In this document: positions 37,473-47,157 of the stretch, piece by piece
Position numbering within the stretch: the stretch's first letter is position 1
How the letters are laid out: each line of letters starts with the position of its first letter
Assembly: GCF_904846605.1 (NCBI RefSeq)
Contig: NZ_CAJHBI010000013.1
Span: 1-64,000 of the forward strand
Direction of reading: 5' to 3'
DNA length: 64,000 nt
From: Psychrobacter sp. 72-O-c
GTDB lineage: Bacteria; Pseudomonadota; Gammaproteobacteria; Pseudomonadales; Moraxellaceae
The notes under the pieces: model-generated
The model's input: only the letters and a program-made list of their open reading frames with translations
Told to the model about the DNA's origin: nothing
Database searches by the model: none
Program-made: the position numbers and the translations under genes

Positions 37473-38597
37473 ATGCGCACCGCCACTATCACTATTAACC
37501 CCAATGCCCTTACCCACAACCTGATGCAAGTCAAAAAAATTGCGCCTACTGCTAAAATTTTAGCCATGGTAAAAGCCAACGCGTATGGTCATGGAGTCGC
37601 TATGGTCTTGCCAGCTCTACAGCAGGCAGACGGTATCGGCGTGGCAACTTTTGATGAGGCGCTAGAAGCACGGCAGCTAGGATGGGATAAAACGATTGGC
37701 CTAGTTGAAGGGGTTTTTAGTGCCAATGAATGGCAGCAAGCCATTGATCAGTCATTCAGCTGTGTCATTCATCATCGTCCGCAGCTAGATTGGGCGTTAG
37801 AGAATGTACCGTCAGCTAATAGCCCAACACGGCTAGTATGGCTTAAATATAATACCGGCATGAATCGTTTGGGTTTCAATGATGAGAACGTCATTCAGGC
37901 AGCAAATCAACTTCATGATGCTGGCTACCAACTGATTCTTACCACTCATTTTGCCAATGCAGATGATCACGACCATCCGTTAAATGCTATCCAAATACAG
38001 CGCTTCGCTGACATGCTCACTGTCCTAAGAGATAATGTCAGTCAAGATATTAGAGGATCACTATGTAATTCAGCAGGATTGGTGAATTTTACCGATAGTC
38101 ACTACGATTGGGTACGTCCAGGCATCATGTTATATGGTAGCTCGCCGGTCAATAATAAGTCTGCTTACGATTTAAATTTACAGCCTGCGATGGACTTTAG
38201 CGCGCAAATTATGGCCTTTCAAACGGTTAAAGCTAGCGACGCTATTGGCTATGGTAGCCGCTGGATTGCACAACAAGATACCAGAACGGCATTGATCAGT
38301 ATAGGTTATGGTGACGGTTATCCGCGTGTGATCAATGACGATTCTTATGTCTCTGTCATCGATGCCAATACTGATGATGGTACTACCCAAAGCTATCCCT
38401 GTCCGGTTCGTGGTCGAGTCGCAATGGATATGATTGTTATAGACATCAGTGCAGTACCTGAAAATATTGCTCTAAATAGTAAGGTGGTGCTTTGGGGCAG
38501 CGCGCCTCATGTTGATGAAGTGGCCGCTCATGCTGGTACTATTGGCTATGAGCTTCTGTGTCGCCTTAGCTCACGTCCAGAGCGCAAACAAGTTTAA
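37473..38597 (+). CDS. alr: Alanine racemase
   Basis: A 374-residue PLP enzyme making D-alanine for peptidoglycan. The PLP lysine is in AMVKANAYGHG near residue 34; the catalytic tyrosine lies in DAIGYGSRWIA near 265 (with a second-domain beta fold after it); also NTGMNRLGF and RPGIMLYG. The C-terminal GRVAMDMIVIDIS motif is present. A short insertion (TNDDGTTQSYPCP region, near 300) extends the second domain slightly. Follows dnaB, an order common in gammaproteobacteria. Confidence 0.95.
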   Translation: MRTATITINPNALTHNLMQVKKIAPTAKILAMVKANAYGHGVAMVLPALQQADGIGVATFDEALEARQLGWDKTIGLVEGVFSANEWQQAIDQSFSCVIHHRPQLDWALENVPSANSPTRLVWLKYNTGMNRLGFNDENVIQAANQLHDAGYQLILTTHFANADDHDHPLNAIQIQRFADMLTVLRDNVSQDIRGSLCNSAGLVNFTDSHYDWVRPGIMLYGSSPVNNKSAYDLNLQPAMDFSAQIMAFQTVKASDAIGYGSRWIAQQDTRTALISIGYGDGYPRVINDDSYVSVIDANTDDGTTQSYPCPVRGRVAMDMIVIDISAVPENIALNSKVVLWGSAPHVDEVAAHAGTIGYELLCRLSSRPERKQV

Positions 38598-38780
38598 CTA
38601 ATTTATCCAAATAACGAAGTCCTAGTACTCACTCCTCATGTCAAAATTGGACGTTTACATTGGAAGTAATTACGCTATACTAAAAGTTTGTTGTCACCAC
38701 GGCATAGCTACTCGCTGATCGCCATTGACGGCTGATAACGTATCATTTTTCATTGACTGTGATCGACTGCTAGGACTGCT

Positions 38781-39704
38781 ATGAGTTTGCGCCATTTTTT
38801 GACCTTATCTGATTTAACCAAACAAGAACTAGAAGCTCTTATCAAACGCGCAAGTGAATTGCGTAAGATGCAGCATGCTGGCGAAATTTATCAGCCCTTT
38901 GTTGGCCGTACGCTGGGTATGATTTTTGAAAAATCATCTACCCGTACACGCATATCGTTTGAGACCGGTATGGGTCAGTTCGGCGGCAGTGCTATTTTTC
39001 TATCGCCAAATGACACCCAGCTGGGTCGCGGTGAGCCTTTAGAGGACTCAGCACGCGTGATATCGAGCATGGTTGACATTATTATGATTCGTACCTTTGG
39101 GCACGAAAAAGTTGAAACCTTTGCTGAGTATTCCAGTGTGCCGATTATCAATGCGCTAACCGACGACTACCATCCTTGCCAGCTGCTTGCTGATATGCAA
39201 ACCTACTACGAGCATCGCGGTAGTATCGAAAATAAAATCGTCACTTGGGTCGGTGATGGTAATAATATGTGCTCATCGTTTATGCAAGCAGCGCATCAGT
39301 TTGGCTTTGAGCTGCGCGTAGCGGCACCCTATGGTTTCGAGCCAGACCCTGCGCTTATGGAGCGTTTCTCGCACTGTGTCAGCTTAGTCGAAAACGTACA
39401 AGATGCAGCCAAAGACTCCAACTTGATTGTCACAGACGTGTGGGCAAGTATGGGACAAGAGTCAGAACAAAGCACCCGTGCACGCCGTTTCGCGCCTTAT
39501 CAAGTCACGCCGTCACTGTTAGATAAAGCAGATCCGGAAGTGGTCTTTATGCACTGCTTGCCTGCGCACCGCGGAGAGGAAATTTCTCACGATATGCTCG
39601 ATGACCCACGTTCTGTAGTCTGGGATGAGGCAGAAAACCGCTTACATGCACAAAAGGCACTAATGGAATTTTTATTAAAAGACAAGATTAAGTTGCCTGC
39701 ATAG
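38781..39704 (+). CDS. argF: Ornithine carbamoyltransferase
   Basis: A 307-residue enzyme joining carbamoyl phosphate and ornithine to citrulline in arginine biosynthesis. Carbamoyl-phosphate loop [11 protein letters not shown] near 53-63, the QLGRGEP segment near 81-87, [11 protein letters not shown] near 130, [12 protein letters not shown] (ornithine site) near 155 and [13 protein letters not shown] near 263-275 with the catalytic Cys. Length matches the anabolic class. Monocistronic, with a terminator shared with the convergent rpiA. Confidence 0.96.
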   Translation: MSLRHFLTLSDLTKQELEALIKRASELRKMQHAGEIYQPFVGRTLGMIFEKSSTRTRISFETGMGQFGGSAIFLSPNDTQLGRGEPLEDSARVISSMVDIIMIRTFGHEKVETFAEYSSVPIINALTDDYHPCQLLADMQTYYEHRGSIENKIVTWVGDGNNMCSSFMQAAHQFGFELRVAAPYGFEPDPALMERFSHCVSLVENVQDAAKDSNLIVTDVWASMGQESEQSTRARRFAPYQVTPSLLDKADPEVVFMHCLPAHRGEEISHDMLDDPRSVVWDEAENRLHAQKALMEFLLKDKIKLPA

Positions 39705-39793
39705 TTCCGTATCTATTTTATTTGAAGTTTATTATGGGCAAAAGTTATTTTAAGAGAGTTGTTTAAAGATAGTATTGTAAAAATTGACACCAT

Positions 39794-39830
39794 AAAAAAG
39801 GCAGATTACCATTTGTAATCTGCCTTTTTT
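39794..39830. terminator. Bidirectional terminator between argF and rpiA
   Basis: AAAAAAGGCAGATTAC (39794-39809) is the exact reverse complement of GTAATCTGCCTTTTTT (39815-39830), with a five-base loop. Confidence 0.95.
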
Positions 39831-39869
39831 ACTATACAAAAACCGTCACGCTAAAATATCAAATTAATC

Positions 39870-40529
39870 TTAACGCGTTAAGGTTTCTACCCCATCACTA
39901 CCTGCCTTTAACACAATATCGGCTTGATTGGCGGCAAAAATACCATTACATACTACCCCCACGATATTATTCAATTGCTGTTCAAGCTCAAGCGGATTGC
40001 TGACGTCTAAATCGTAAGTATCTAAAATAACATTGCCATAATCGGTGACAAAATCTTCACGATATACGGGCTCACCGCCGAGCTGCGCCAACTGCCGTGC
40101 CACATAAGAGCGCGCTTGTGGTAACACCTCAATCGGTACAGGGAACTCGCGCCCAAGAAACTCAACTATTTTACTGTCATCGACCATACATATAAATTTA
40201 TTAGACGCGGCTGCAACAATTTTTTCGCGAGTGAGTGCCCCGCCACCACCTTTAATTAATTGCAAATGCTCATTTACTTCATCTGCACCATCTATATAAA
40301 CATCCAGCGTACCAGCAAAGTTTAAATCGACGATTTCGATACCGAGTGCACGAAGTTTATCTTCTGTAACCTGCGAGCTGGCAACCGCACCGGCAAGTCT
40401 AAATTTTGGCAATAACTCAATCAGACAATTTACAGTACTGCCCGTCCCTACACCGAGTATCATATCGTCTTCGATATAGCGTAGAGCAGCCTTGGCAGCG
40501 GCTTGCTTTTGTGCGTGCTGATCACTCAT
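39870..40529 (-). CDS. rpiA: Ribose-5-phosphate isomerase A
   Basis: A 219-residue enzyme interconverting ribose-5-phosphate and ribulose-5-phosphate in the pentose phosphate pathway. Motifs: [16 protein letters not shown] near 26-41, [26 protein letters not shown] near 83-108 with the catalytic Asp and Lys. An upstream in-frame ATG (40586) would add 19 hydrophobic residues, but the second ATG of the MM pair (40529) has AAGGA at ideal spacing and gives the standard 219-residue length, so I chose it. Confidence 0.95.
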   Translation of the reverse strand: MSDQHAQKQAAAKAALRYIEDDMILGVGTGSTVNCLIELLPKFRLAGAVASSQVTEDKLRALGIEIVDLNFAGTLDVYIDGADEVNEHLQLIKGGGGALTREKIVAAASNKFICMVDDSKIVEFLGREFPVPIEVLPQARSYVARQLAQLGGEPVYREDFVTDYGNVILDTYDLDVSNPLELEQQLNNIVGVVCNGIFAANQADIVLKAGSDGVETLTR

Positions 40530-40826
40530 CATAAATCCTTGGCAAGACAAACTTATCAATATAAAAGAGGTAAAATGCGCGGTCATTATAACTGATGCCT
40601 ATAACAGATGTCAGCCTGCCACCAATTTTAATTTGGCCATTATTTTGTTCATTTTTAGGATGCATTTTTCGTTATAAAGGCTTTAATTAAATCACAACCA
40701 CCGTGAACACGACCACGGAAATTGCAATTGCGCCTTGCAAGATGACAAAAATCAGCATAGGCTAATCTATTTCGTTTTTATCTTCATTCATCATCTATTT
40801 ATTCATCACCTAGATTAGGAGTCGTT

Positions 40827-42380
40827 ATGCTGTCACATTGGGTACGAGCCATCTTGCAAGCCACCGTCTATGACGTTGCTATTCAAACCCCACTTGAGCC
40901 TGCACCCAAGCTGACCCAGCGTTTTGCTAATGACATTCGTTTTAAACGCGAAGACTTACAACCCGTTTTTTCCTTTAAATTGCGCGGGGCCTATAACCGT
41001 ATCAGCCAATTGAGCGACGAGCAAAAGTCTCACGGTGTTATCTGCGCTTCAGCCGGTAATCATGCTCAAGGTGTTGCTTATTCAGCACGAAAATTGTCGC
41101 TAAAGAATATTATCGTTATGCCCACCACCACCCCTGACATTAAGGTCGATGCGGTCAAAGCGTTGGGTGGCAATGTTGACCTACAGGGTGATAGTTTCGA
41201 TCAAGCCAACCGTTATGCCATTGAGCTTGCTGAGCGTGAAGGCTTAACGTTTATACCGCCATACGATGACGAGCTGGTCATTGCCGGTCAAGGCACCATT
41301 GGTCTTGAGCTGACCCAGCAATGGCGCAATATGGACTATGTCTTCGTTGCTGTAGGTGGCGGTGGCCTTATCTCAGGTATTGCGGCATTCCTAGGCGAAG
41401 TGGCTCCACACGTTAAAGTTATCGCGGTAGAAGCAGAACAATCTGCTTGCCTACAGGCGGCACTTAAAGCTGGCGAGCGCGTAAAACTCGAACAAGTTGG
41501 CTTATTCGTTGATGGCGTAGCAGTGGCACAAATTGGCGAGCTGCCGTTTGAGGTGATTCGCACCCAAAAAAGTGATAACTCAGGACCGATTGTTGAACCT
41601 GAAGTAGTAACTTGTAGCAACGATGAAGTCTGCGCCGCTATCAAAGATATTTTTGAAGAAAATCGTAGCATCGTTGAGCCTGCTGGCGCGTTATCAGTCG
41701 CTGGTATGAAAAAATATATCAAGGCTAATAACATACAAGATAAGAACTGTGTGGGTATTATCTGTGGCGCGAACATGAACTTTGACCGCTTACGTTATAT
41801 CGCTGAGCGTACTGAGATTGGTGAGAAAAAAGAAGCGATCTTTGCCGTGACTATCCCTGAGAAAACGGGTGCCTTCTTAAACTTCTGCCGCAGTCTACAT
41901 GGTCGTAATATCACTGAATTTAACTACCGTGCGGACAATCAACTATCACCAGACTCTATGGAACCTGCTGCGATATTTGTCGGTATTGGGCTAAAAGAAG
42001 GTGATAAAGAGCGCCAGACTATCAGCGACCAATTGGCAGCTGATGGCTACGCGGCACACGATTTAACGGATGATGATATCGCTAAGTCGCATATTCGCCA
42101 TCTGATTGGCGGTCATGCCCATGTAGAAAATGAGCAGTTATTAAAGATCACCTTTCCTGAACGCCCTGGTGCGCTGTTAACTTTCCTAGAAAAATTAGGC
42201 GACGATTTTAATATCACTTTATTCCATTATCGCAATCATGGTGCCGCTGAAGGTCGCGTTTTGGTTGGCTTGCAAGCGTCTGAGAGTAACTCGCGCTTGC
42301 TACAAGATGCCCTACTCGATATCGGCTATGACTGTGCTACGGTCAATGACAATATTGGCTATCAGCTGTTTTTGAAATAG
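40827..42380 (+). CDS. ilvA: Threonine dehydratase (biosynthetic, two ACT-like domains)
   Basis: A 517-residue PLP enzyme deaminating threonine to 2-oxobutanoate, the first isoleucine step. PLP lysine in FSFKLRGAYNRI near 50-60; SAGNHAQGVAYSA near 77; the glycine loop VGGGGLISG near 178-186; then two C-terminal ACT-like regulatory domains (AVTIPEKTGAFLNF near 345 and KITFPERPGALLTF near 440) that bind isoleucine and valine in the E. coli enzyme. Full two-domain regulatory end means allosteric, biosynthetic form. AGGAG ribosome site. It is preceded by a 297-bp AT-rich region without a recognisable leader peptide of the ilv attenuator type. Confidence 0.96.
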   Translation: MLSHWVRAILQATVYDVAIQTPLEPAPKLTQRFANDIRFKREDLQPVFSFKLRGAYNRISQLSDEQKSHGVICASAGNHAQGVAYSARKLSLKNIIVMPTTTPDIKVDAVKALGGNVDLQGDSFDQANRYAIELAEREGLTFIPPYDDELVIAGQGTIGLELTQQWRNMDYVFVAVGGGGLISGIAAFLGEVAPHVKVIAVEAEQSACLQAALKAGERVKLEQVGLFVDGVAVAQIGELPFEVIRTQKSDNSGPIVEPEVVTCSNDEVCAAIKDIFEENRSIVEPAGALSVAGMKKYIKANNIQDKNCVGIICGANMNFDRLRYIAERTEIGEKKEAIFAVTIPEKTGAFLNFCRSLHGRNITEFNYRADNQLSPDSMEPAAIFVGIGLKEGDKERQTISDQLAADGYAAHDLTDDDIAKSHIRHLIGGHAHVENEQLLKITFPERPGALLTFLEKLGDDFNITLFHYRNHGAAEGRVLVGLQASESNSRLLQDALLDIGYDCATVNDNIGYQLFLK

Positions 42381-42384
42381 TATA

Positions 42385-42419
42385 AAACAGGCATGAATTA
42401 TAGCGTGTCATGCCTGTTT
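42385..42419. terminator. Hairpin terminator after ilvA
   Basis: AAACAGGCATGA (42385-42396) pairs with TCATGCCTGTTT (42408-42419), loop 11 bases; the T-tract is short (TTT), so efficiency is uncertain. Confidence 0.7.
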
Positions 42420-42490
42420 CTAACTAATGGCAATTCTTAATTGATAACGGTCATTAATTCATAGCAGCTATGAATAGGTATCAAGCGATC

Positions 42491-42874
42491 ATGAAAAAGA
42501 TATTGATTATCGTGGTTTTAGTCATTCTAGCGTTTTACGGCTATAAACTTCTTCAACCTAAAAATACCACGACCAATTTTACAACTGATGCTTCTACTGT
42601 TCCTGCCCTCACGTCTACTGACTTTGATGATATACCGCCGACGTACGTTGACTCAGAGCCAACTTCAGCATCGGACCCAGCACTGAATTCAGTAGTCAAT
42701 TCACAACCTGCTCCGCCAGTAGTAGCAACGCCAAACTTTTCTTGTGACGGCAGACAGCATTGCTCACAAATGAAGTCATGTGAAGAAGCGACTTACTTTA
42801 TACAATATTGTCCTAATACAAAAATGGATGGCAATAACGATGGTATCCCCTGTGAACAACAGTGGTGTCATTAA
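42491..42874 (+). CDS. Membrane-anchored Excalibur calcium-binding-domain protein
   Basis: About 127 residues. N-terminal hydrophobic anchor (MKKILIIVVLVILAFYGY), a low-complexity Ser/Thr/Pro linker (about 25-80), then a C-terminal Excalibur domain: CDGRQHCSQMKSCEEATYF ... with the DxDxDG-like loop DGNNDGIPCE and several cysteines likely in disulfides. The loop resembles a calcium-binding site. I chose ATG 42491 because it starts with a positively charged signal anchor; ATG 42470 is an alternative. Location is likely periplasmic, tethered to the inner membrane. Role in the family is not well known; often linked to nucleases and surface proteins. Confidence 0.8.
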   Translation: MKKILIIVVLVILAFYGYKLLQPKNTTTNFTTDASTVPALTSTDFDDIPPTYVDSEPTSASDPALNSVVNSQPAPPVVATPNFSCDGRQHCSQMKSCEEATYFIQYCPNTKMDGNNDGIPCEQQWCH

Positions 42875-42959
42875 CTTTAAAAACTATCTTTGTTAAAGTA
42901 ACCCATCATTTTTGTGATGGTTCACTGACTACTACTGAAAGTATAAGGTTGAGAGTACC

Positions 42960-43610
42960 ATGCACGTCCCTACAAACTTTTCTGAAAATAACTTTGACAG
43001 TATTATTGATTTTATAGCAGCCAATCCTTTAGCGACATTGGTCGCTCAAACCAGCGATGGTATTGAAGCCTGCCATATACCTTTATTTTGGCACAATGAT
43101 CATTCTCAGTACGGTAAGCTTTATGGTCACTTTGCTCGGAAAAATATAATTTATCAGAATGCTCTAGCGTCTACATCGTGGTTAATCATTTTTCAAGACT
43201 CAGGACACTACATCAGCCCTAATTGGTATCCGACCAAAGCTAAAACGCATAAAGAAGTGCCTACCTGGAACTATCAAAGTATACATATACAAGCAGACAT
43301 TAATTTGATTGAAGATACTGATAGACTGAAGTGGGTGTTAGGAAAAATGACCTCACAGCAGGAAACTATATCAGATAGTCCTTGGTCATTAGAAGATGCG
43401 CCAGCTGCCTATATTGATACTATGTGTCGCGCTATTATTGGGTTTGAGCTAACCATAGAAGCTGTACAGGCTCAGTTTAAACTGAGTCAGGGCAAAGTTG
43501 AAGAAAATATAGCAGGTGTCATCAATGGGCTAAACGAGTTAAATACTGAACACGCGGCTACTATGGCTCATAAAGTTGTAAAGCAAAACGGCTACCATAG
43601 TAGGCGTTAG
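42960..43610 (+). CDS. PaiB-like FMN-binding (pyridoxamine-oxidase-fold) protein
   Basis: A 216-residue protein of the PaiB/FMN-binding split-barrel family, often named negative transcriptional regulator. Typical features are the N-terminal PTNFSENNFDSIIDFIAANPLATL, the EACHIPLFWH segment, and the YISPNWYPTK and VPTWNYQ motifs that are hallmarks of PaiB proteins. No helix-turn-helix is visible, so an enzymatic or ligand-binding function is as likely as transcriptional control. paiA is not adjacent. Monocistronic. Confidence 0.85.
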   Translation: MHVPTNFSENNFDSIIDFIAANPLATLVAQTSDGIEACHIPLFWHNDHSQYGKLYGHFARKNIIYQNALASTSWLIIFQDSGHYISPNWYPTKAKTHKEVPTWNYQSIHIQADINLIEDTDRLKWVLGKMTSQQETISDSPWSLEDAPAAYIDTMCRAIIGFELTIEAVQAQFKLSQGKVEENIAGVINGLNELNTEHAATMAHKVVKQNGYHSRR

Positions 43611-43776
43611 TTTTATATTGATAATACTAAAGCACTTTAATACAAAGCACTTTTATATAAAACCACTTGAATATAAGAATCCTACAACCATTTAGCACTA
43701 ATAGTATTTACTTAGCACTTATTATTCTTACTTAGTTTTCGAGTGTCTTATTCCATATGTATTCAAAGGGATCACC

Positions 43777-44199
43777 ATGAAAAACAACCTTGATAATACA
43801 AACCAAGCTTTAATTAAAATCCGCCTTGATAAATGGCTGTGGGCAGCACGCTTTTATCGGACGCGCACCCTTGCCAAACAAGCCATTGAGAGCGGGCGGG
43901 TTCATTATGGCGGTAGCCGTGTGAAGACTAGTAAAGAGATAGCGGTTGGAGATGAATTAACGATTCGTCAAGGTTCCGCAACCGCGATGACCGAAAAAAC
44001 AGTAACCGTGGAAGCATTAACGGCTCAGCGAGGCAATGCCACTGCCGCCCAAGTCTTGTATTCAGAAACTGAAGAAAGCGAAGAGCGCCGTGCCTATTAT
44101 GCTGAGCAGCGTAAGTTAGCCAATCTTGCACGCCCTGATAATAAGCCTAGTAAGAAAGAGCGCCGTGACTTGCAGCGCTTTAAAAAAAATCAAGACTAA
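43777..44199 (+). CDS. hslR: Hsp15-like S4-domain RNA-binding protein
   Basis: A 140-residue heat-shock type S4 protein. The S4 domain occupies about residues 11-75 (IRLDKWLWAARFYRTRTLAKQAIESGRV begins with the diagnostic LDKWLWAARF), followed by a basic tail rich in Lys/Arg/Glu. E. coli Hsp15 (133 residues) rescues stalled 50S subunits carrying peptidyl-tRNA. The tail PSKKERRDLQRFKK is characteristic of this family. Preceded by 166 bp of AT-rich DNA with imperfect AAAGCACTTT direct repeats. Confidence 0.9.
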   Translation: MKNNLDNTNQALIKIRLDKWLWAARFYRTRTLAKQAIESGRVHYGGSRVKTSKEIAVGDELTIRQGSATAMTEKTVTVEALTAQRGNATAAQVLYSETEESEERRAYYAEQRKLANLARPDNKPSKKERRDLQRFKKNQD

Positions 44200-44285
44200 C
44201 CATCAGGGCTAACCATTAGAACTAAAAGAACGCTAAATAATTACCTACGCGTTACGTAAACGTTAGTATCAACGGTAACCTATTA

Positions 44286-44299
44286 TATCTGCGCAGATA
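44286..44299. repeat. Perfect 14-bp palindrome in hslR-ptp intergenic region
   Basis: TATCTGCGCAGATA is its own reverse complement, about 175 bp upstream of the phosphatase gene. Could be an operator; no regulator nearby. Confidence 0.3.
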
Positions 44300-44473
44300 G
44301 TATCAGCACAGATTCGACGAATGACCCTAATGTTTAGCTTAGACTCTTGCCATTCAGGGCATTAACCGTTACGCTGAGAGCTAATTTGTTTAACCATTTA
44401 CATGCTAATAAGCCGCATTATTAATGTTGGTTTCTTATAGCGTGTTTTTTTTATTGTCATAGAAGGTCATACT

Positions 44474-44992
44474 ATGCTGATTAAAGCATCCACTCCATCA
44501 TCTGTATTGTTAGTTTGTTTGGGCAATATTTGCAGGTCACCAACCGCCGAGGAAATTTTTCGTCAGCAAGCTGCTATTGCAGGGCTAGCGATGAAAGTAG
44601 ACTCAGCAGGTACAGGCGATTGGCATATTGGTCATAAGCCAGACGAACGGGCGCGGCGTCATGCCAAAGCTCACGGTTATAATATCAATAAACTGGTGGC
44701 CCGCCAAGTAAGTGCAGATGACTTCCGTAACTTTGATCTGATTTTGGCAATGGATGCGCAAAACCTAGCTGACTTACAAGTACTCAAAGACAGTATCGCT
44801 GATACAAACGATAGCGCTAACATAACCACTAAGCCATTAGCAAAGTTAGCATTATTTAGCGAAGAAGACCCAACCTATGGCGGCGATGATGTCCCCGATC
44901 CCTACCAAGGTGATGGCCAAGCTTTTGAAGAGGTCATTGAACGTATTGAATCAAGCGCCCAAGCTTGGATTGAGAGTTGGAAGACTGTATAA
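44474..44992 (+). CDS. Low-molecular-weight protein-tyrosine phosphatase
   Basis: A 172-residue cytoplasmic LMW-PTP. The catalytic P-loop CLGNICRSPTAEE (Cys, Arg) begins near residue 15 and the general-acid aspartate is in DDVPDPYQGD near 140. These enzymes dephosphorylate phosphotyrosine and, in exopolysaccharide loci, the Wzc-type kinase, but no kinase or capsule gene is adjacent. An insertion near 105-130 (DTNDSANITTKPLAK) makes it a little longer than the usual ~155. It precedes murB by 113 bp on the same strand. Confidence 0.92.
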   Translation: MLIKASTPSSVLLVCLGNICRSPTAEEIFRQQAAIAGLAMKVDSAGTGDWHIGHKPDERARRHAKAHGYNINKLVARQVSADDFRNFDLILAMDAQNLADLQVLKDSIADTNDSANITTKPLAKLALFSEEDPTYGGDDVPDPYQGDGQAFEEVIERIESSAQAWIESWKTV

Positions 44993-45105
44993 GTTTGAAA
45001 GACTATATAGAAATAAGATCTCTATATTTCTCCCACTTTTAGTCGGCGCATCCTTTATACTAAACACCGCTTAATTTGTTATTTATTCGCCAAACAGGCT
45101 ACCTT

Positions 45106-46266
45106 ATGACTTCAGCTTTGCGCCCTGATCTTAGCATCCAACGTGATTTATCGCCTGACCTATCTTATGACTTATCACATAAAAAGCTGTCTGAAAAGTC
45201 GTATGATTTGTCACATGCCAATACTATGGCGTTGGCATGTGTTGCTGATTCCGTGGTGACGTTGACGGATGAAGATCAGCTTGATCGCTTTATGGCAAAT
45301 TATGCAGGAAGCAATGAGTACAATATACCGTTATTGGTGCTGTCTGGCGGTAGTAATGTGTTATTGCCAGCGCAATTGCACGCTATCGTCTTACGACCAC
45401 TAATGCGCGGTATTGTCGTCATCAATCAAACCCAAACGTACGTCGATATTGAAGTCATGGCGGGTGAAAACTGGCACGATTTGGTCATCTATACGGTCGC
45501 TCAAGGCTGGTATGGACTTGAAAACCTCGCTCTAATACCTGGTCTGACTGGTGCAGCACCTGTACAAAATATCGGCGCTTATGGCGTCCAGTTAGAAGAT
45601 AGCTTGCAATATGTGCGTGCCTATCATTTGCCCAGCAGAACTTGGCAGCATTTATCCGCTACTGACTGCGAGTTTGGTTACCGTGATAGTCTCTTTAAAC
45701 GCTCGCCAAATACGTGGCTAATCAGTCGTGTGGGTTTTCGCCTGCATCTTGACCCCTCACAGATTTTAGCGAGCTATGGCGATGTGCAATCGGTAGCACA
45801 AGATTATGCCAAACAACAAAATCGTACGCTGCCCATTCCAGCTGATGTGATGCAAGCGATTATCGATATTCGTACACAAAAACTACCCGACCCCAAGCAA
45901 CTACCCAATTGTGGTAGTTTTTTTCAAAACCCTATCATCAGTAATGCTAAGTTTACAGCGCTACAAGAAAATTACCCTGATATCGTTGGCTACTCGATGC
46001 CTCAGTCAATGGTCAAGGTCGCCGCAGGCTGGTTAATTGAGCAAGCTGGCTTAAAAGGTGGTGGTATTGCACCGATTGTCACTCATCAACAGCAAGCGTT
46101 AGTGCTTACCAACCATACCCCTTATCAAGCCACCCAAGACGACGTAGCACAAGCCCAGCAATACATTGCGGATTGTGTTTATAAGAAGTTTGCGATTCAT
46201 TTATCTCGTGAGCCGGTTTGGGTAAATGCTGATGGCTCAATCGGACATGGCGAGCATGTGGTCTAA
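45106..46266 (+). CDS. murB: UDP-N-acetylenolpyruvoylglucosamine reductase
   Basis: A type I (E. coli-like) MurB of about 386 residues, reducing UDP-GlcNAc-enolpyruvate to UDP-MurNAc with FAD and NADPH. FAD motif LSGGSNVLL near 78-87; GLENLALIPGLTGAAPVQNIGAYGVQLED near 138-166; YRDSLFKRS near 192; and the catalytic-Ser loop NCGSFFQNP near 262; the ending AQQYIADCVYKKFAIHLSREP is typical of type I. The N-terminus has a repeated LS-YDLSH/LSHAN segment (residues 3-35) extending it beyond E. coli. I chose ATG 45106 over an in-frame TTG 45076. Confidence 0.95.
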   Translation: MTSALRPDLSIQRDLSPDLSYDLSHKKLSEKSYDLSHANTMALACVADSVVTLTDEDQLDRFMANYAGSNEYNIPLLVLSGGSNVLLPAQLHAIVLRPLMRGIVVINQTQTYVDIEVMAGENWHDLVIYTVAQGWYGLENLALIPGLTGAAPVQNIGAYGVQLEDSLQYVRAYHLPSRTWQHLSATDCEFGYRDSLFKRSPNTWLISRVGFRLHLDPSQILASYGDVQSVAQDYAKQQNRTLPIPADVMQAIIDIRTQKLPDPKQLPNCGSFFQNPIISNAKFTALQENYPDIVGYSMPQSMVKVAAGWLIEQAGLKGGGIAPIVTHQQQALVLTNHTPYQATQDDVAQAQQYIADCVYKKFAIHLSREPVWVNADGSIGHGEHVV

Positions 46267-47026
46267 AAAGTCTTTGTCTAAACGCCTATGGCGACATTAC
46301 CTGCGATCAGCTGAACGCATGGTCAAACTGTTTCGTATTATTAGCATTACCTTTGTACTCGGTTCAACGATCATTATTATAGTGCTTATCAGTTTATTTA
46401 CTCCACTGTTCTCACACGCTGTTATCTATGTATTGCAACACTTGCCTCTACCCACTATGCCAGCTGACGCGATGGGCTCACCACCAACTGCATATGTGGT
46501 TCTCGGTGGCGGCTTAACCAATGACAGCAACAATCAAATTATCCTCAATCGCTATAGCCTCAATCGCGTTCGTACTGCGGCCACAGCCTATCACGATCTA
46601 CCACTACCTATCGTACTAAGTGGTGCTGAAGCGCCTTGGCTCAGGCAGTGGCTCATCGAACATGGTATTGATGGCTTAATAAGTGAAAATGCCAGTATGA
46701 ATACCTGCGAAAATGCGCGCTTTACCGCCAAACGCATTCCTCTAAATCACGTCTATCTTATTACCGATAGCTATCATATGGCTCGTGCACGGAGACAATT
46801 TGCTTTAAACGGTATCAACAGCACCCCAATTAATGCACCTTTGCCGGTCGAACGTGATTGGGGGGAGCCGGCACAAAACTTAAGCCATTCAAGGCGCGCT
46901 GTTTACGAAATCGCAGCCTACCTGCGCGATGTTTTACGCCCGCAGTTAGACTGTCGCCGTGCCGAAGACATGACCTCTCAGCAGTTATTAACCCCAAGAG
47001 GCGTAGCGGTCAAAACCTTCGATTGA
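46256..47026 (+). CDS. YdcF/ElyC-like DUF218 membrane protein
   Basis: About 256 residues. One N-terminal membrane segment (about 20-45) followed by a periplasmic DUF218 domain: YVVLGGGLTND near 78, the VLSGAEAPWLRQWL segment near 115, NASMNTCENARFTAKR near 140 and VYLITDSYHMARARRQF near 160, matching ElyC/SanA/YdcF proteins linked to envelope and peptidoglycan precursor maintenance. Several ATGs (46226, 46232, 46247, 46256) all overlap the end of murB; I chose 46256 as the start with least overlap (11 bp). Overlap implies translational coupling to murB, fitting an envelope role. Confidence 0.82.
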   Translation: MWSKKSLSKRLWRHYLRSAERMVKLFRIISITFVLGSTIIIIVLISLFTPLFSHAVIYVLQHLPLPTMPADAMGSPPTAYVVLGGGLTNDSNNQIILNRYSLNRVRTAATAYHDLPLPIVLSGAEAPWLRQWLIEHGIDGLISENASMNTCENARFTAKRIPLNHVYLITDSYHMARARRQFALNGINSTPINAPLPVERDWGEPAQNLSHSRRAVYEIAAYLRDVLRPQLDCRRAEDMTSQQLLTPRGVAVKTFD

Positions 47027-47157
47027 AACTTATACTTTAAGCGCTTCTATAACTTGATAACTTGTCTAATCTTGCCCACGCTTTCCCATATACCAGTCAT
47101 TTAATCTATCAGCAATCAGCGTATAATAGAGTAGAACCGCCAACCAAGAGGTCTATA

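Noticed and set aside
41336-41776. A 146-codon minus-strand frame inside ilvA
   Set aside because: Lies opposite highly conserved ilvA sequence, without a known family pattern; codon shadow.
43611-43776. Short AAAGCACTTT-type direct repeats upstream of hslR as a CRISPR-like or satellite array
   Set aside because: Units are imperfect, irregularly spaced and few; more likely AT-rich drift.
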